NCBI GenBank assembly: GCA_964501335.1
Contig: CAZCTC010000069.1
Span: 1-41,171 of the forward strand
DNA: 41,171 nucleotides
Direction of reading: 5' to 3'
Origin: CAZCTC01 sp964501335
GTDB taxonomy: Bacteria; Chloroflexota; Anaerolineae; B4-G1; SLSP01
Part shown: piece by piece, positions 8,251 through 17,726 of the stretch
How the letters are laid out: every line of letters starts with the position of its first letter
How positions within the stretch are numbered: position 1 is the first letter of the stretch
Notes under the pieces: generated by a model
What the model saw: the letters and a program-made list of their open reading frames with translations, nothing else
Databases searched by the model: none
Told to the model about the DNA's origin: nothing
Position numbers and translations under genes: made by a program

Positions 8251-8302
8251 TTATTTTTTCGCGCGCCGGAGACGGCGCGCGAAAAAATAAACAAAAAACT
8301 CC
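8251..8302 (+). repeat. HTR palindrome between convergent genes, possible terminator
   Basis: A perfect 18-bp palindrome (arm TTATTTTTTCGCGCGCCG, loop GAGA, 8251-8290) is followed by the HTR linker ACAAAAAACTCC, but no tail. It lies between the convergent wrbA and 8312-9229 genes. On the minus strand it is followed by a T-rich run, so it could end transcription of the minus gene. Confidence 0.6.
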
Positions 8303-8311
8303 AAAACTCAC

Positions 8312-9229
8312 CTATTCGCTGGCAAAATTCACACCCTTGCCCCTGTACAGCTCAATCAACATCCGCCACAGGCTCTCCGGGGATTGCCCCAAGCCTTTGA
8401 TATGGTCCTCCATCAACAACAGATGTTTGCCCCCCTGCACCTCAATCACCACATCCGATCGTAACCCCTGGGCCCCTCGCACCCGCACCACCACCTGTTG
8501 ATAAGAAATCCGGGTAATCTCCTCCAACCGAATCCGCCGGTATGACGAAAAAAGCGGCCAGACTTCGATCGAATCTTCTTGAAGCCGCAATCGCCAGGGA
8601 GCGCCCCAATAAACCAGAGAACAGGCCCCTCCGCCAACCAGAAACAAAATCAGACAAAAGACAATCACGGCCGAGGGATCGTTTCCGGGCCGGCTCAATC
8701 CTACCCCCAAAAAAATCAACGCAAAGATGCCGAAAAGCAGCCACCCACCCCCCAAATTGAAAAGAATATCCTTTCCGGCATACATCTCCACCGGAAACCC
8801 TTTCGGCCCTGCATATTTCAATGCCGGGACGTGCTCACAGAGCCAGGCATAAACCTCAACAAACTTCGGCATCTGCCGGGTAAATTTAAGCGCGCGCCCC
8901 TCAGCTTTCAGCGTGAAATTCGGAGGAAAGTTGTTGTCTAACTCCTGGGAGCCGATGATCTCTTGATAAGCCAGCCGCTGCTCCCGCCCAAAACGCCGCA
9001 AAATAATCGCATCATCGGTGAGGATCAACTCTCCGCTGTGACGAATTCCCATATACAATCCCAGACTCCAGAAAGGCAGGGTCAATAGAAAAATAATGCC
9101 CATAATCCACAAATCGGCACGGGAAGCCAGCACAACGATTCCCAAAATCACAGTTATCAAAAAACTCAAGACAACCAGCAACCACCCCACGCCCCCTAAC
9201 GGCCCTTGCAGTGAATAGCTCTTTTGCAT
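8312..9229 (-). CDS. membrane protein with two PH-like units, unknown function (305 aa)
   Basis: The protein has two similar halves. Each has a pair of membrane segments (residues ~12-58 and ~148-200) followed by a soluble beta-rich part: first SGELILTDDAIILRRFGREQ with QEIIGSQEL, then WRLRLQEDSIEVWPLFSSYRRIRLEEITRI. This pattern resembles bacterial membrane-anchored PH domains. I cannot name the family. The ATG at 9229 is chosen because AGGAG lies 7 nt upstream; the in-frame ATG at 9253 has no such site. It converges with wrbA and is isolated from other minus-strand genes by two HTR repeats, so it is probably a single-gene unit. Confidence 0.75.
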   Translation of the reverse strand: MQKSYSLQGPLGGVGWLLVVLSFLITVILGIVVLASRADLWIMGIIFLLTLPFWSLGLYMGIRHSGELILTDDAIILRRFGREQRLAYQEIIGSQELDNNFPPNFTLKAEGRALKFTRQMPKFVEVYAWLCEHVPALKYAGPKGFPVEMYAGKDILFNLGGGWLLFGIFALIFLGVGLSRPGNDPSAVIVFCLILFLVGGGACSLVYWGAPWRLRLQEDSIEVWPLFSSYRRIRLEEITRISYQQVVVRVRGAQGLRSDVVIEVQGGKHLLLMEDHIKGLGQSPESLWRMLIELYRGKGVNFASE

Positions 9230-9289
9230 GGATAACTCCTTTCTTGGACACACAACTGTTCACATAAATTTACGGTTCCCGCCTTGTAA

Positions 9290-9410
9290 CATCCCGTGCA
9301 GGGCATTTTCCCTGTAAGATACAACGCGCTGTGCGCAGCAGGGAGAGTGTGTTTTTGTTTGTATTTTTGTGGTTTACCACATAAGAATGCGCGCAAAAAT
9401 ACGGGCTTTT
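9290..9410 (-). repeat. HTR repeat copy, reverse, with one damaged palindrome arm
   Basis: The tail box (CATCCCGTGC), the CAACGCGCTG box and the GAGAG linker are followed at 9361-9402 by a palindrome whose right arm is the usual GCGCGCAAAAATAC. In the left arm, CGCG has been replaced by TGGTTTACCA, itself a small palindrome. The loop AAGA is kept. This is the only near-complete copy here with a grossly broken arm. Confidence 0.7.
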
Positions 9411-9459
9411 TTTTGATCTGTGCGGTTGTTCATTAGCGTAGATCAAAAACGGTTTTTGC

Positions 9460-9580
9460 CTCCCGCAACAGATGCTTTCCCCGTAAAAAGCGACGCGCTG
9501 TACGAAGCAGGGGAAGAGAGTTATTTTTTATTCATAATTTCGGCGGCTTCGGAAAGCCGCCGAAATTATGGGCTTTTTCC
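9460..9580 (-). repeat. HTR repeat copy, reverse
   Basis: CTCCCGCAACAG, CGACGCGCTG, GGAAGAGAG and a perfect 17-bp palindrome (arm CATAATTTCGGCGGCTT, loop CGGA, 9533-9570) are followed by GGGCTTTTT. It lies in tandem with the copy at 9290. The gap to the next gene (9581-9732) repeats ACCGCACAGGTCG-like and ACCGCACAAGTCG-like strings seen beside other HTR copies; nothing else was seen in it. Confidence 0.78.
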
Positions 9581-9732
9581 CAGACTAACCGCACAGGTCG
9601 TTTTTTTCCCGCTTTTCAGGGCTGACCGCACAAGTCGTTTTTTCCCTTTTTCAGCTTCGCCCCGGGGCTGAAACCCCGGGCGTAGGGTAATTTGCCCCAG
9701 CGCCACTCTTCCCACTCTTCCACCCTTCCACC

Positions 9733-12700
9733 CTACTTCCCTTCCCACCGATCCTCAACCAGCTGCACGGTCCCCGCACAGTTTAAAAAACAGAGCACCG
9801 GATGCGGCCGAACGCCCAACAACTCTTTCGCCGCCCTGAGATAGCGCTCGACCTGCGATACATAATCTTTCTCTTCCAGCCAGATCGCCAGCTGCGCCGC
9901 GCTTGCAATCCGGTCGGTCTTAAACTCCATCAAAAACCACTCCCCCCCCTTGCAATAGAGCGCATCGACAATCCCGCTTTCCACCCGATCGTCTACTTTA
10001 AGGCTGTAAGGGACCTCATGCAGCCGCCGATCCGCCCCGTCCATCGCCCGGAAAACAGCGTGATCGCGAAACCGTTCCAGCAGCAGCCGGCTCTCCCGCA
10101 CCGCATCCGCAATCTGCCGGGCATCCGTAAGCCCTTGATCCCGGGCTCGCGCCTCGGCCCACCGCGCAAATTCCTTATCCGGAAAACGCCAGGCCGCCAG
10201 CGCCGCATGGACTATGGTACCGACCACCCAGGCCGGCGCTTCGGCATACGCCTTGCGCGGCACCACCCGCCAGACCCGCTGCGGCGGCGTGATCGACTTG
10301 CCGTCCTCCTGCCCGGTCCGCGCCGGATCGGCCTCAATCGGCGCCAGCAGCGGCGGCGGGAAAACCAGCCTCGATTCCTGCGCCGGCGCGACTTCATGCG
10401 CAGCCCGCCCCGGCTCCCAGTCCGGTCCATAAACCGTGCAGCCGACCCGGCTTGCCCCCACTTCCACAGTGAAAGTCGCCGTCCCGCTCCCGGCCGGAAG
10501 ATGCGCGCTCAACGCCTGCGCCAGCTCCAACGACTCGCCCACCCGTTCCAGCCAACCGGTCAAACTGACTCCCTCGCCTTTTTGCCCCACAGTCCCGCTG
10601 AACAGCAGCGCTTCCTTCGCCCGCGTCGCCGCCACATAGAGCAGCCGGTCGGACTCCGCCTTCTCTTTATCCTTCACCTCCAGCTGCGCCAATCGATAAA
10701 AGGCCGGCAACGACTCGCCCCCCGCCTTGACCGGCAACAGCGGCCCCCATTTCTGATCGAGCAACAGATCGTTACGGCTGCGGCTCACATGGCCCACATC
10801 CCCGATCACCACAATCGGAAATTCCAGCCCCTTCGCGGCATGGATGCTCATCACCTGCACCGCCCCGTCGGCCGTCGCCCGGGCCTCGCCTTCACGAGAT
10901 CCGCTCTCGCGCAGCTCGGTCACATATTCCAGGAACTCCCCTACGCCCACAGCCCGGCTGGCATGGGCATCGGTCAACAGTTTCCCCACATTCCGTACCG
11001 CCCGCCCCTGCCCCGAGCCGTACAAAGCCGCCCGATATAGCGTGGCGTCCAGAAAAGCCTTCAAAAGATCGGCCACGGGCGCCCGCCCCGCCAGCTCATG
11101 CAGCTCGCCGACGATCTTCACGGCCCGCAGCGCCTGTCCTCCCGCCTCGCCGGGCAAATCGCCGGCACAGGCCTGCAAAGCCGACCACCAGCCGGCCGTT
11201 CCCAACTCCCGCCGCCGCTCCCCCAACCAATGCAACGCCAGATCCGAAAGCCCCATCACCGGCGACCGCAACAGCCCGACCAGCGCCAGATCGTCGGTTG
11301 GATCGGCCAGCGCGCGCAGCGCATTCAACAGATCCCGGATCTCGGGCCGATCGTAGAAACCGCGCCCCGCTACCGTCAGATAAGGCAACCCGGCATCATC
11401 CAGGGCATCCTCATAAACGGCAAACGAACCGGAAGAACGACAGAGGATGGCAATATCACCGTAATTCAGCGCCCGATGGCTCCGCCGATCCGGATCCCAG
11501 ATCGTGATCTCGCCCCGTTCCACCCAGGCCGCCAGCCGCGTCACAACCGCATCTGCCGCCCGTCTCAGCGCCCCGTCGGCCTTATTTCCCGGCACCAGAT
11601 GCAGTTCGATATAAGGAGCCTGCAATCCCTGCGCCGCCTCTTCGCGAATATGCGCCAGCGCCGCAAAAGGCTCCGCCCACGGCCGGTTGGGATCGTCCCG
11701 TTCCCCCAAAATCGGGCGCAGCAGATCGTTGAGCCCCTGCAACAACCCTCGATGCGAACGGTAGGAAACCCCCAGATCGCAGCGCAGCCCGCCGCTCTTC
11801 GCTATCGATTCCCGCTCTTCCCGAAAAACCTGCACCTCTGCCCCGCGGAACCGGTAAATCGACTGTTTGGCATCGCCTACAATGAAAAGCCGTCCGCCCC
11901 GGTTGAGGGCCTTCACCAGCCGCAATTGCCGGTAATTGGTATCTTGAAATTCATCGACCAGCAACAGCGCCTTGATCTCTTCCTGCCAGCGCCGCCGCAC
12001 TTCCGGATGTTTTTCCAACAACGACAGCGCCTGCTGCTCCAGATCGTCGAAATCCAGCGCCTGCCGCGCCAGCTTCAGTTCATCATATCGATGGGCCGTC
12101 CACTCAAACCAATGCTTGAGCTGCGGCAGCATCTCCGCCAGCTGCCGATCCAGAGTCAGATCCAATCCCTTGCCCACCCAATCCTTCATCTGCTCATCGT
12201 AGATCGCCTGGAAATCCTTGAGCGCCGCCTTGGGATCGGCCGGTTTCCAGTTGGCCGTCTGCCCGGCATTCGATTTCAACCCGGCCCGCAAAGGAGCCAG
12301 ACAGGCAGCCACCGCCGCCCAATCCCCCGCCTGCCGCGCCCGCACCACCTCATCCCAACGCCGCAGCGTGGCCTCCAACGGCTCCGCCAGCTTATCCCCC
12401 GCCGCCGCCGCCCGCGCCAGAATGCCGTTCTCCCGCACCGCCAGGAGATCTTCCACCGCACTGCGCACGGCATCGTGATCGAGAAACTTGCACAACTGCT
12501 GAGACATCCCCCGCTCCCAGCGCGACCAGAACCACTGCGGCGAATCACCTCTAAAAGCCTGAATCGCCTCGGTGCGATTTTCCAGCAGCGTCATCAGAGT
12601 CTTCCGCAGCGACCGCTCCCCCAACAACGTAAACAACGACAAACTGGGAGCATCGTCGGCCGCCCGCGCCAGCGCCTCTTCCACCGCCTGGTTCCGCAAT

Positions 12701-13125
12701 CCGGCCCCCTGCGCCTCATCCAGCATCACAAAGCGCGGATCGATCCCCGCTTCGGCCGGATGGGCCCGCAAGATCTCGGCACAGAGCCCGTGGATGGTAT
12801 CGATGCGGGCCGCATCCAGTTCGGCATACCGCTTCGACCACAACTCATGCTCATCCGCCGTAATATCGGGGCGCGCCAGATATTGCCGCAGCGCCTCGCG
12901 CACCCGGTTGTGCATTTCACGGGCCGCCTTGCGGGTAAAGGTAATCGCAATGATCGACCGCAGCGAATGCCCCTCGGAAAGCAGCGCCAGATAACGCGCC
13001 ACTAAAGTGCGCGTCTTGCCGGTCCCCGCGCCGGCCGTGACTACCACATCCCGGTCCCGCGCCGTGATCGCCGGCAATTGATCCTGACTGGGTTTAAGTT
13101 GTTCGACGATAGGATGCAACGACAT
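9733..13125 (-). CDS. addA: AddA-type helicase-nuclease subunit (1130 aa)
   Basis: This is a UvrD-like superfamily 1 helicase fused to a PD-(D/E)XK nuclease, the AddA subunit that processes double-strand ends for RecA loading or degrades linear DNA. Motifs in order: Walker A AGAGTGKT (31-38), ITFTRKAAREM, Walker B LLVDEFQDTNYRQL, VGDAKQSIYRFRGA, VSYRSHRG, MSIHAAKGLEFPIVVIG and LLYVAATRAKEAL. The C-terminal nuclease shows GIVDALY and then FLMEFKTDRI (D...E-x-K), so both activities look intact. The length fits the family. The ATG directly abuts the TAA of the upstream addB gene, with GGAGGG inside the end of addB as ribosome site, so the two are coupled. It is the last gene of the mcrB-mcrC-addB-addA series. 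Confidence 0.93.
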   Translation of the reverse strand: MSLHPIVEQLKPSQDQLPAITARDRDVVVTAGAGTGKTRTLVARYLALLSEGHSLRSIIAITFTRKAAREMHNRVREALRQYLARPDITADEHELWSKRYAELDAARIDTIHGLCAEILRAHPAEAGIDPRFVMLDEAQGAGLRNQAVEEALARAADDAPSLSLFTLLGERSLRKTLMTLLENRTEAIQAFRGDSPQWFWSRWERGMSQQLCKFLDHDAVRSAVEDLLAVRENGILARAAAAGDKLAEPLEATLRRWDEVVRARQAGDWAAVAACLAPLRAGLKSNAGQTANWKPADPKAALKDFQAIYDEQMKDWVGKGLDLTLDRQLAEMLPQLKHWFEWTAHRYDELKLARQALDFDDLEQQALSLLEKHPEVRRRWQEEIKALLLVDEFQDTNYRQLRLVKALNRGGRLFIVGDAKQSIYRFRGAEVQVFREERESIAKSGGLRCDLGVSYRSHRGLLQGLNDLLRPILGERDDPNRPWAEPFAALAHIREEAAQGLQAPYIELHLVPGNKADGALRRAADAVVTRLAAWVERGEITIWDPDRRSHRALNYGDIAILCRSSGSFAVYEDALDDAGLPYLTVAGRGFYDRPEIRDLLNALRALADPTDDLALVGLLRSPVMGLSDLALHWLGERRRELGTAGWWSALQACAGDLPGEAGGQALRAVKIVGELHELAGRAPVADLLKAFLDATLYRAALYGSGQGRAVRNVGKLLTDAHASRAVGVGEFLEYVTELRESGSREGEARATADGAVQVMSIHAAKGLEFPIVVIGDVGHVSRSRNDLLLDQKWGPLLPVKAGGESLPAFYRLAQLEVKDKEKAESDRLLYVAATRAKEALLFSGTVGQKGEGVSLTGWLERVGESLELAQALSAHLPAGSGTATFTVEVGASRVGCTVYGPDWEPGRAAHEVAPAQESRLVFPPPLLAPIEADPARTGQEDGKSITPPQRVWRVVPRKAYAEAPAWVVGTIVHAALAAWRFPDKEFARWAEARARDQGLTDARQIADAVRESRLLLERFRDHAVFRAMDGADRRLHEVPYSLKVDDRVESGIVDALYCKGGEWFLMEFKTDRIASAAQLAIWLEEKDYVSQVERYLRAAKELLGVRPHPVLCFLNCAGTVQLVEDRWEGK

Positions 13126-16100
13126 TTACCCTCCAAACCCCGGCCGATAATGCCAGCAGAAAGCCAGCGCCGGACAATAACCGGGACAGCCGTCGTCGGG
13201 CGGCTGCGGCGTAAAATCGCCCGCCCGCGCTCCGCGCACCGCCTCCCAGGCTCGCTCCGCTGCCAGTTCCACCGCCTCCGGAAATTTGCTCAATTGAAAA
13301 CCGCTCGGCTTCGCCTGCTTCACATGCCAGTAAAAACCCTCGGCCGGTTGCCCCAGCTTCAACGCCTCCTGGACCGCCAGAGCATAGAGCGGCAATTGCA
13401 GCCGCCGCCCTTTGCGCACCTCCGCGGCGCTGTAACCTTCCGCCCCGCCGGATTTGTAATCGATAATCCGCAGTCGACCGTCCCGAGCCCGATCGATCCG
13501 GTCGATAATCCCCCGCATCCGGAAACAATCCTCGCCGTCGGTGATCAACAGCGCCTGCGGGCCGTCAAACCGGGCCTCGAATTGCTCGGGATAATAATCG
13601 TCGGAAAGCTGCACCAGTGCCTCCACGCTCCGGGCCAGATCCGTCAGAATCTCCTCGCGGGTTTGATGCCACCAGGCCGTGGCGCGAAAGCCCTCTTTTT
13701 CCGGGGCCTGAGCCAGGATCGGCCCGGCCACCTCGGGCAGCGCCGCCAGCAAAGCCGGGAGATCCCGGCGGTCGGCCGCCTGCCGGAAGAGCTTTTCCAA
13801 AATTTGATGGTAGAGATTGCCCAATTGCCGGCCGTCCAACCCCTCCGCCGGCTCGACCCGCGGCGTCAGACCCAGAACCCGGCTGACGAAAAACCAGAAA
13901 GGACAGGCGCGATAGGTTTCCAGCTGGCTGGCGCTCCACACCCGCGCCGGCCCGAAACGCCGGGCCCAATCGTCGGCCAGTTCATTCAAATCGCCGTCGC
14001 GCACCGTCCGCGCCCGGGCCGCCCGCTGGCGCAACGCCCGCATCGCCAGTTCCAATGTCTGGAGATCGTTTTCCACAGCGGCACCGATCTTAAACCGTAC
14101 CGCATCCAGGCTCAGCCCTTCCCATAGCTCGGGCCACGAAGCCGCAATCTCAGGCGCCACCCGACTTTCCGTCGTCAGGGTCTCCGGTACAACCTGCGTC
14201 AACCGGCGGATCTCCTCCCAGAAAGGCGAAGGTTCCCACGGCGCCCCGTTGTCGGCCAGCCGCGGCCGGGTGAACAGCAGCCGCTCCCGCGCCCGGGTCA
14301 CCGATTCGTAGAAAAATTCCTGCTCGGCACTCAACGTCGAAGGTTCGAGCTGCAATCCCAACTCGCGCAGCTTCTTTCGATCGTCGTCGCGCAAAAAGGG
14401 ATCTTCGCTGAGCGAGGCCGGGAATTCGCCCTCGGCCAGCCCCAACACCGCCACCGCCCGGAACGAAAGCCCGCGCGCCTGAGTCACATCCGCCACCCAC
14501 AGCTCTTCACGATCGGGCTGAACGGGGAGGTTGTAATTTGTCCCTTCCACCGCCCCATCCAGATCCAGTACAAAGCGGGAGAAATCGATCGGCGGCGCTC
14601 CCACCGCCTCCTCGGCCCAGACCAGACCGCGCAGCACATCCTTGAAGGTCTGCAACGCCGCCACATCCCGATCGGCCGTGGCGCAGGCATTGCGGGCGCA
14701 GGCCACCACCAGCAGCGATTCCGCCTCCGGCTCCACACTCAACGCCGCCCCCGGTGCGGGGTCGGGTCCGATCAGCGCCTCCAGCCAGCCGACGAAATCA
14801 TGGACCGGTCGCTCGCCCGAAGGCGGCGTCAACCGGGCCACAAAAGCCCGGAACTTTTCCAGCAGCCGGGCCGCGGCCGCCCCCACCGGCAGACCGGCCG
14901 GAAAGGCATGCTCATCGTCGTGCTCCTCGCCGGGCCGATCGAGCGCCGCCAGACGGGAAAGGGCCGACTCCCACTGCGCCATCCCGCCCAGCACCAATCC
15001 CCGGCGCGCCGCCGCATCCAGAGCCTCCGCATCCCCCGGCTCGATCGCCTCCGGCGTCAGCCCCGACCAATCAAAATAAGGAGAGCGCCACGCCTCGACC
15101 ACCCAGCGGCGCGGCAGCGCCGGTGCCGGATTCCCGACGCTGATCGGCAGCATCAACCGCAAGAGATCCAGCAGCGCCGCGATGGCCGGATTCGAACGCA
15201 GGCTCAGGCCGTCGGCAAAACGCACCGGAAGCCCAAACTCGACCGCCGTCTGCTGGATAAAAGAACGGTAAGGCGTCACACTCCGAGCCAGCAGCGCCGC
15301 CTCGGTCAACCGCAGCCCCTCGTCGACAAAACGCCCCTTCAACCAGCGCAGCGCCGCCCGCACCTCCGAAGCCCGATCCGGCGCCTCAATCAAGGTCAAG
15401 GCGCCTTCACCCTCAATCGGCGGTCGGTTCTCATTCTTCTCAAAAAGAGCCCCCTCCAACTGCCCGAAAAAGGGTGTCGGAAAAAGATGCTGCGGCAACG
15501 GCTCCGCCTTCACGCCGAGATCCGCTTCCAACCGCTCGCGTGTGGCATCAAACCGGCGATGCACCGGCCGGGGCATACCGATCATCAACGGATCGCCGGT
15601 CAACGTCACCATCATCTCCCCCACGCGGCGGCTCAAAGCCGCCAACAATTCCCGCTGCACCGGCGTAAAATCATCAAAACCATCGACTACCAGCAGAGGC
15701 CAGTTCAACACAAACGACCGCTTTCGCAGGATCACCAGCGTCAACCAGCCCAGCCCGGCCCGATCGGCCCAGCCCTGAGCCTGCAACCGCTCCTGATAAG
15801 CCGTGTAGAGCTGAGAAAGCTCCACCAGACGGGGCTCACTGCCCACCTCCACCACCGCCTGCGCGAACTTCGCCGGCTCGACCCGCGCCGCCTTCAACTC
15901 GCCGAAGAGATCCCGCAGCGTGGCGATAAAACCGGGCAGAGTGCGCAGCGAGGCATAATGCTCCAGCGGCGTCGTATCCACCACCGCACGCAGCAGACGC
16001 ACCTGCACCGGATCGCTCAACTCGGTATAGGCCGTGCCGGCAGCATCCAGAATTTCGGCATAGAGCCGGTCGAACGTCAGCAAACGCACGCCGAAGGCCC

Positions 16101-16263
16101 CGCCGGCATCGGCAATGCGCCGCCGCCAGACGCGGGCCTGGGCATGGGTGGGCGTCACCACGCGCGGCATGGCCCGCAGATCGCGCGCCGCCTCGCACAC
16201 CTGTTCGATAAGAAAGGCCGTTTTTCCACAAGCAGCCGGAGCCAGATAAAGATGAACGGACAT
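13126..16263 (-). CDS. addB: AddB-type helicase-nuclease subunit (1045 aa)
   Basis: This is the partner of AddA. The N-terminus has a degenerate P-loop LAPAACGKTAFLIEQV. The middle holds UvrD-like helicase remnants, including TQARGLSFRAVAVLGLAEGEFP and TRARERLLFTRP. The C-terminal RecB-type nuclease is intact by eye: RMRGIIDRIDRARDGRLRIIDYKSGG. Four cysteines fit an AddB-type [4Fe-4S] cluster: one in the YRACPFWFF motif before the nuclease, and three in CPGYCPALAFC near the end. The spacing here is C-x3-C-x5-C, one residue longer than the C-x2-C I recall from Bacillus AddB. The start follows AAGGAAA at 5-nt spacing. It lies 78 nt after mcrC on the same strand. Confidence 0.9.
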   Translation of the reverse strand: MSVHLYLAPAACGKTAFLIEQVCEAARDLRAMPRVVTPTHAQARVWRRRIADAGGAFGVRLLTFDRLYAEILDAAGTAYTELSDPVQVRLLRAVVDTTPLEHYASLRTLPGFIATLRDLFGELKAARVEPAKFAQAVVEVGSEPRLVELSQLYTAYQERLQAQGWADRAGLGWLTLVILRKRSFVLNWPLLVVDGFDDFTPVQRELLAALSRRVGEMMVTLTGDPLMIGMPRPVHRRFDATRERLEADLGVKAEPLPQHLFPTPFFGQLEGALFEKNENRPPIEGEGALTLIEAPDRASEVRAALRWLKGRFVDEGLRLTEAALLARSVTPYRSFIQQTAVEFGLPVRFADGLSLRSNPAIAALLDLLRLMLPISVGNPAPALPRRWVVEAWRSPYFDWSGLTPEAIEPGDAEALDAAARRGLVLGGMAQWESALSRLAALDRPGEEHDDEHAFPAGLPVGAAAARLLEKFRAFVARLTPPSGERPVHDFVGWLEALIGPDPAPGAALSVEPEAESLLVVACARNACATADRDVAALQTFKDVLRGLVWAEEAVGAPPIDFSRFVLDLDGAVEGTNYNLPVQPDREELWVADVTQARGLSFRAVAVLGLAEGEFPASLSEDPFLRDDDRKKLRELGLQLEPSTLSAEQEFFYESVTRARERLLFTRPRLADNGAPWEPSPFWEEIRRLTQVVPETLTTESRVAPEIAASWPELWEGLSLDAVRFKIGAAVENDLQTLELAMRALRQRAARARTVRDGDLNELADDWARRFGPARVWSASQLETYRACPFWFFVSRVLGLTPRVEPAEGLDGRQLGNLYHQILEKLFRQAADRRDLPALLAALPEVAGPILAQAPEKEGFRATAWWHQTREEILTDLARSVEALVQLSDDYYPEQFEARFDGPQALLITDGEDCFRMRGIIDRIDRARDGRLRIIDYKSGGAEGYSAAEVRKGRRLQLPLYALAVQEALKLGQPAEGFYWHVKQAKPSGFQLSKFPEAVELAAERAWEAVRGARAGDFTPQPPDDGCPGYCPALAFCWHYRPGFGG

Positions 16264-16283
16264 AGGCTTTCCTTAATGGATTT

Positions 16284-16325
16284 ATCCGGTGCCGGGCGCC
16301 CACGTAGGGGCGCCCGGCACCGGAT
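16284..16325. repeat. GC-rich palindrome between mcrC and addB
   Basis: A 17-bp perfect stem (arm ATCCGGTGCCGGGCGCC, 8-nt loop) lies between the addB start (16263) and the mcrC stop (16342). It has no run of T on either side, so it is a poor intrinsic terminator. It could act in mRNA processing or stabilise the upstream message. It is unlike the HTR palindromes in arm sequence. Confidence 0.6.
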
Positions 16326-16341
16326 TTAATGAATTCGCATT

Positions 16342-17637
16342 TTACCTGCCAAAAACCATCCCCCGCGCCAGCGCCGCCAGCGACCGATCGCGGACCGGGC
16401 CGGATGGCGCATTCAATTCCCCGGCCAGCACCGCCAGTTGCACCGGCCGCAACACCACGTTTCCCCGCCCGCCCCCCAACACCGGCTCCCGGATCTCAAT
16501 GCGGGCCTCACGGGCCGTCCGATCCAGCGTCGGATAGAGGATCGCCGCACTCCGGCAGCCGCGCTCCTGGCTCAACGCATAGAGCGCCAGCTGATAGAGC
16601 ATCTCTCGCGGCAACGGTCGCTCCCAGAGATCGCGATATTTGGCATCGAGCACGGCCGCCACCGCCCCCCCGCCATGGATCACAAAATCGGGCCGCGGCG
16701 TAGGCGCTGAGACCCGGCGCGGATTGTACCGGGGATCGTAGGCCAGCATTCCCACAAGCCGATACTCTTCCTGCAAGGTATAGCCTTCCAGATATTCACT
16801 CAAAAAACGAGAAAGCAGCGCCTGAAAAAAGCGGTTCATATCGAAAAGGAAGCCGGGCAGGCGCAGCCGGGAAGCCGTATCGTCCAGAATCAGACCGGCG
16901 GCCTCCAACAGCAATCCGATCAACTGCAAAGCCGGCTCATAAGCCGCCGTCCGCCGATCCAGCGCCCGCCAGGCCTGCGCCAGCACGCCGGCATCGTTCC
17001 CGGCCCGCGCCGGCGTGACGCTCAGAGCCAGCTGTTGAGCCAACCGCCGCAACCAGACCCGCAGCTCGCGTTCCTCCGTCAGCCCGGCCGCCAGCCGCAT
17101 CCCCATCAACAGCGCCTGATTGAGCACTGTAGTCTCCACCCGTGGATGATGCAGGCAGGGCAAAGAGGAATCGGCACTCGACTGACGCGCCAGAGCCTGA
17201 AAATCGATCCGCCCCCGCGGACTTGGAAGCACCTCCGCCCGGCGCTCATACTCCCGATGCAGCCCGCGCGCCAGCAATTCGCTTACCTCCGCCGCCAGCT
17301 GCCGGATCAGCAACTCCTGAAAAGTCCCCGCCCCTACCGATTGCATCCCCGGTTCAAAGAGATTCAACCGGCGCAACCGGTAGGCATACCGCAAAAGGCT
17401 CAGCAAGGGCCCCTCGCCGAGCTTGGGATGCACGGTAATGGTCACCTCGCCCAGACAGATCTGCCCGACGAAAGAGGTAGCCTGCACCTCCAACCCCTGT
17501 ACCAGCTCGCGGATCTCCAGTTTGCCGGCAGCAGTCAACTCCGCGGCCAGCCGCCGGACCGCCGGGTCGGAGCCCAGCGTCACCCCCGCCCACGGCCCCG
17601 AGCATTCCCATTCATGCAGGTGAATTGATTGGTTCAT
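16342..17637 (-). CDS. mcrC: McrC-type nuclease subunit of a modification-dependent restriction system (431 aa)
   Basis: McrC is the endonuclease partner of McrB. It shows the N-terminal EWECSGPW...GLEVQATSFVGQICLGEVTITVHPKL beta domain, then YAYRLRRLNLFEPG, PRGRIDFQALARQ, a helical middle, and the PD-(D/E)XK core as RPDFVIHGGGAVAAVLDAKYRD near residues 340-362. The length fits. The ATG at 17637 gives the normal N-terminus (MNQSIHLHEW), but this ATG lies inside a 44-bp palindrome and has no ribosome site. The frame stays open upstream to a TTG at 17730 that overlaps the mcrB stop as TTGA, so a coupled start with a 31-residue repeat-derived extension is a real alternative. Confidence 0.88.
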   Translation of the reverse strand: MNQSIHLHEWECSGPWAGVTLGSDPAVRRLAAELTAAGKLEIRELVQGLEVQATSFVGQICLGEVTITVHPKLGEGPLLSLLRYAYRLRRLNLFEPGMQSVGAGTFQELLIRQLAAEVSELLARGLHREYERRAEVLPSPRGRIDFQALARQSSADSSLPCLHHPRVETTVLNQALLMGMRLAAGLTEERELRVWLRRLAQQLALSVTPARAGNDAGVLAQAWRALDRRTAAYEPALQLIGLLLEAAGLILDDTASRLRLPGFLFDMNRFFQALLSRFLSEYLEGYTLQEEYRLVGMLAYDPRYNPRRVSAPTPRPDFVIHGGGAVAAVLDAKYRDLWERPLPREMLYQLALYALSQERGCRSAAILYPTLDRTAREARIEIREPVLGGGRGNVVLRPVQLAVLAGELNAPSGPVRDRSLAALARGMVFGR

Positions 17638-17675
17638 ATTTTCGCGCGCCCCAGAGGGCGCGCGAAAATATGAAC
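17632..17675. repeat. perfect palindrome containing the mcrC start codon
   Basis: It is a 20-bp stem with CAGA loop: the arm begins GTTCATATTTTCGCGCGCCC and the other half is its exact complement. Arm style and loop match the HTR palindromes; no tail is attached. The mcrC ATG is in the arm (17635-17637). Beyond it lies CTCTCTGCGCCCCTCTG, related to the GCGGTGAAATC-type repeat. Confidence 0.75.
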
Positions 17676-17726
17676 TTTCACTCTCTGCGCCCCTCTGCCC
17701 CTCGGCGTTAAAATTATCTGCTCGCG

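Noticed and set aside
11098..16329. Long plus-strand open frames (635 and 509 codons) opposite addA and addB
   Set aside because: They lie fully antisense to well-supported genes, are rich in R, P, Q and H with no domain motifs, and are the usual mirror frames of GC-rich coding DNA.
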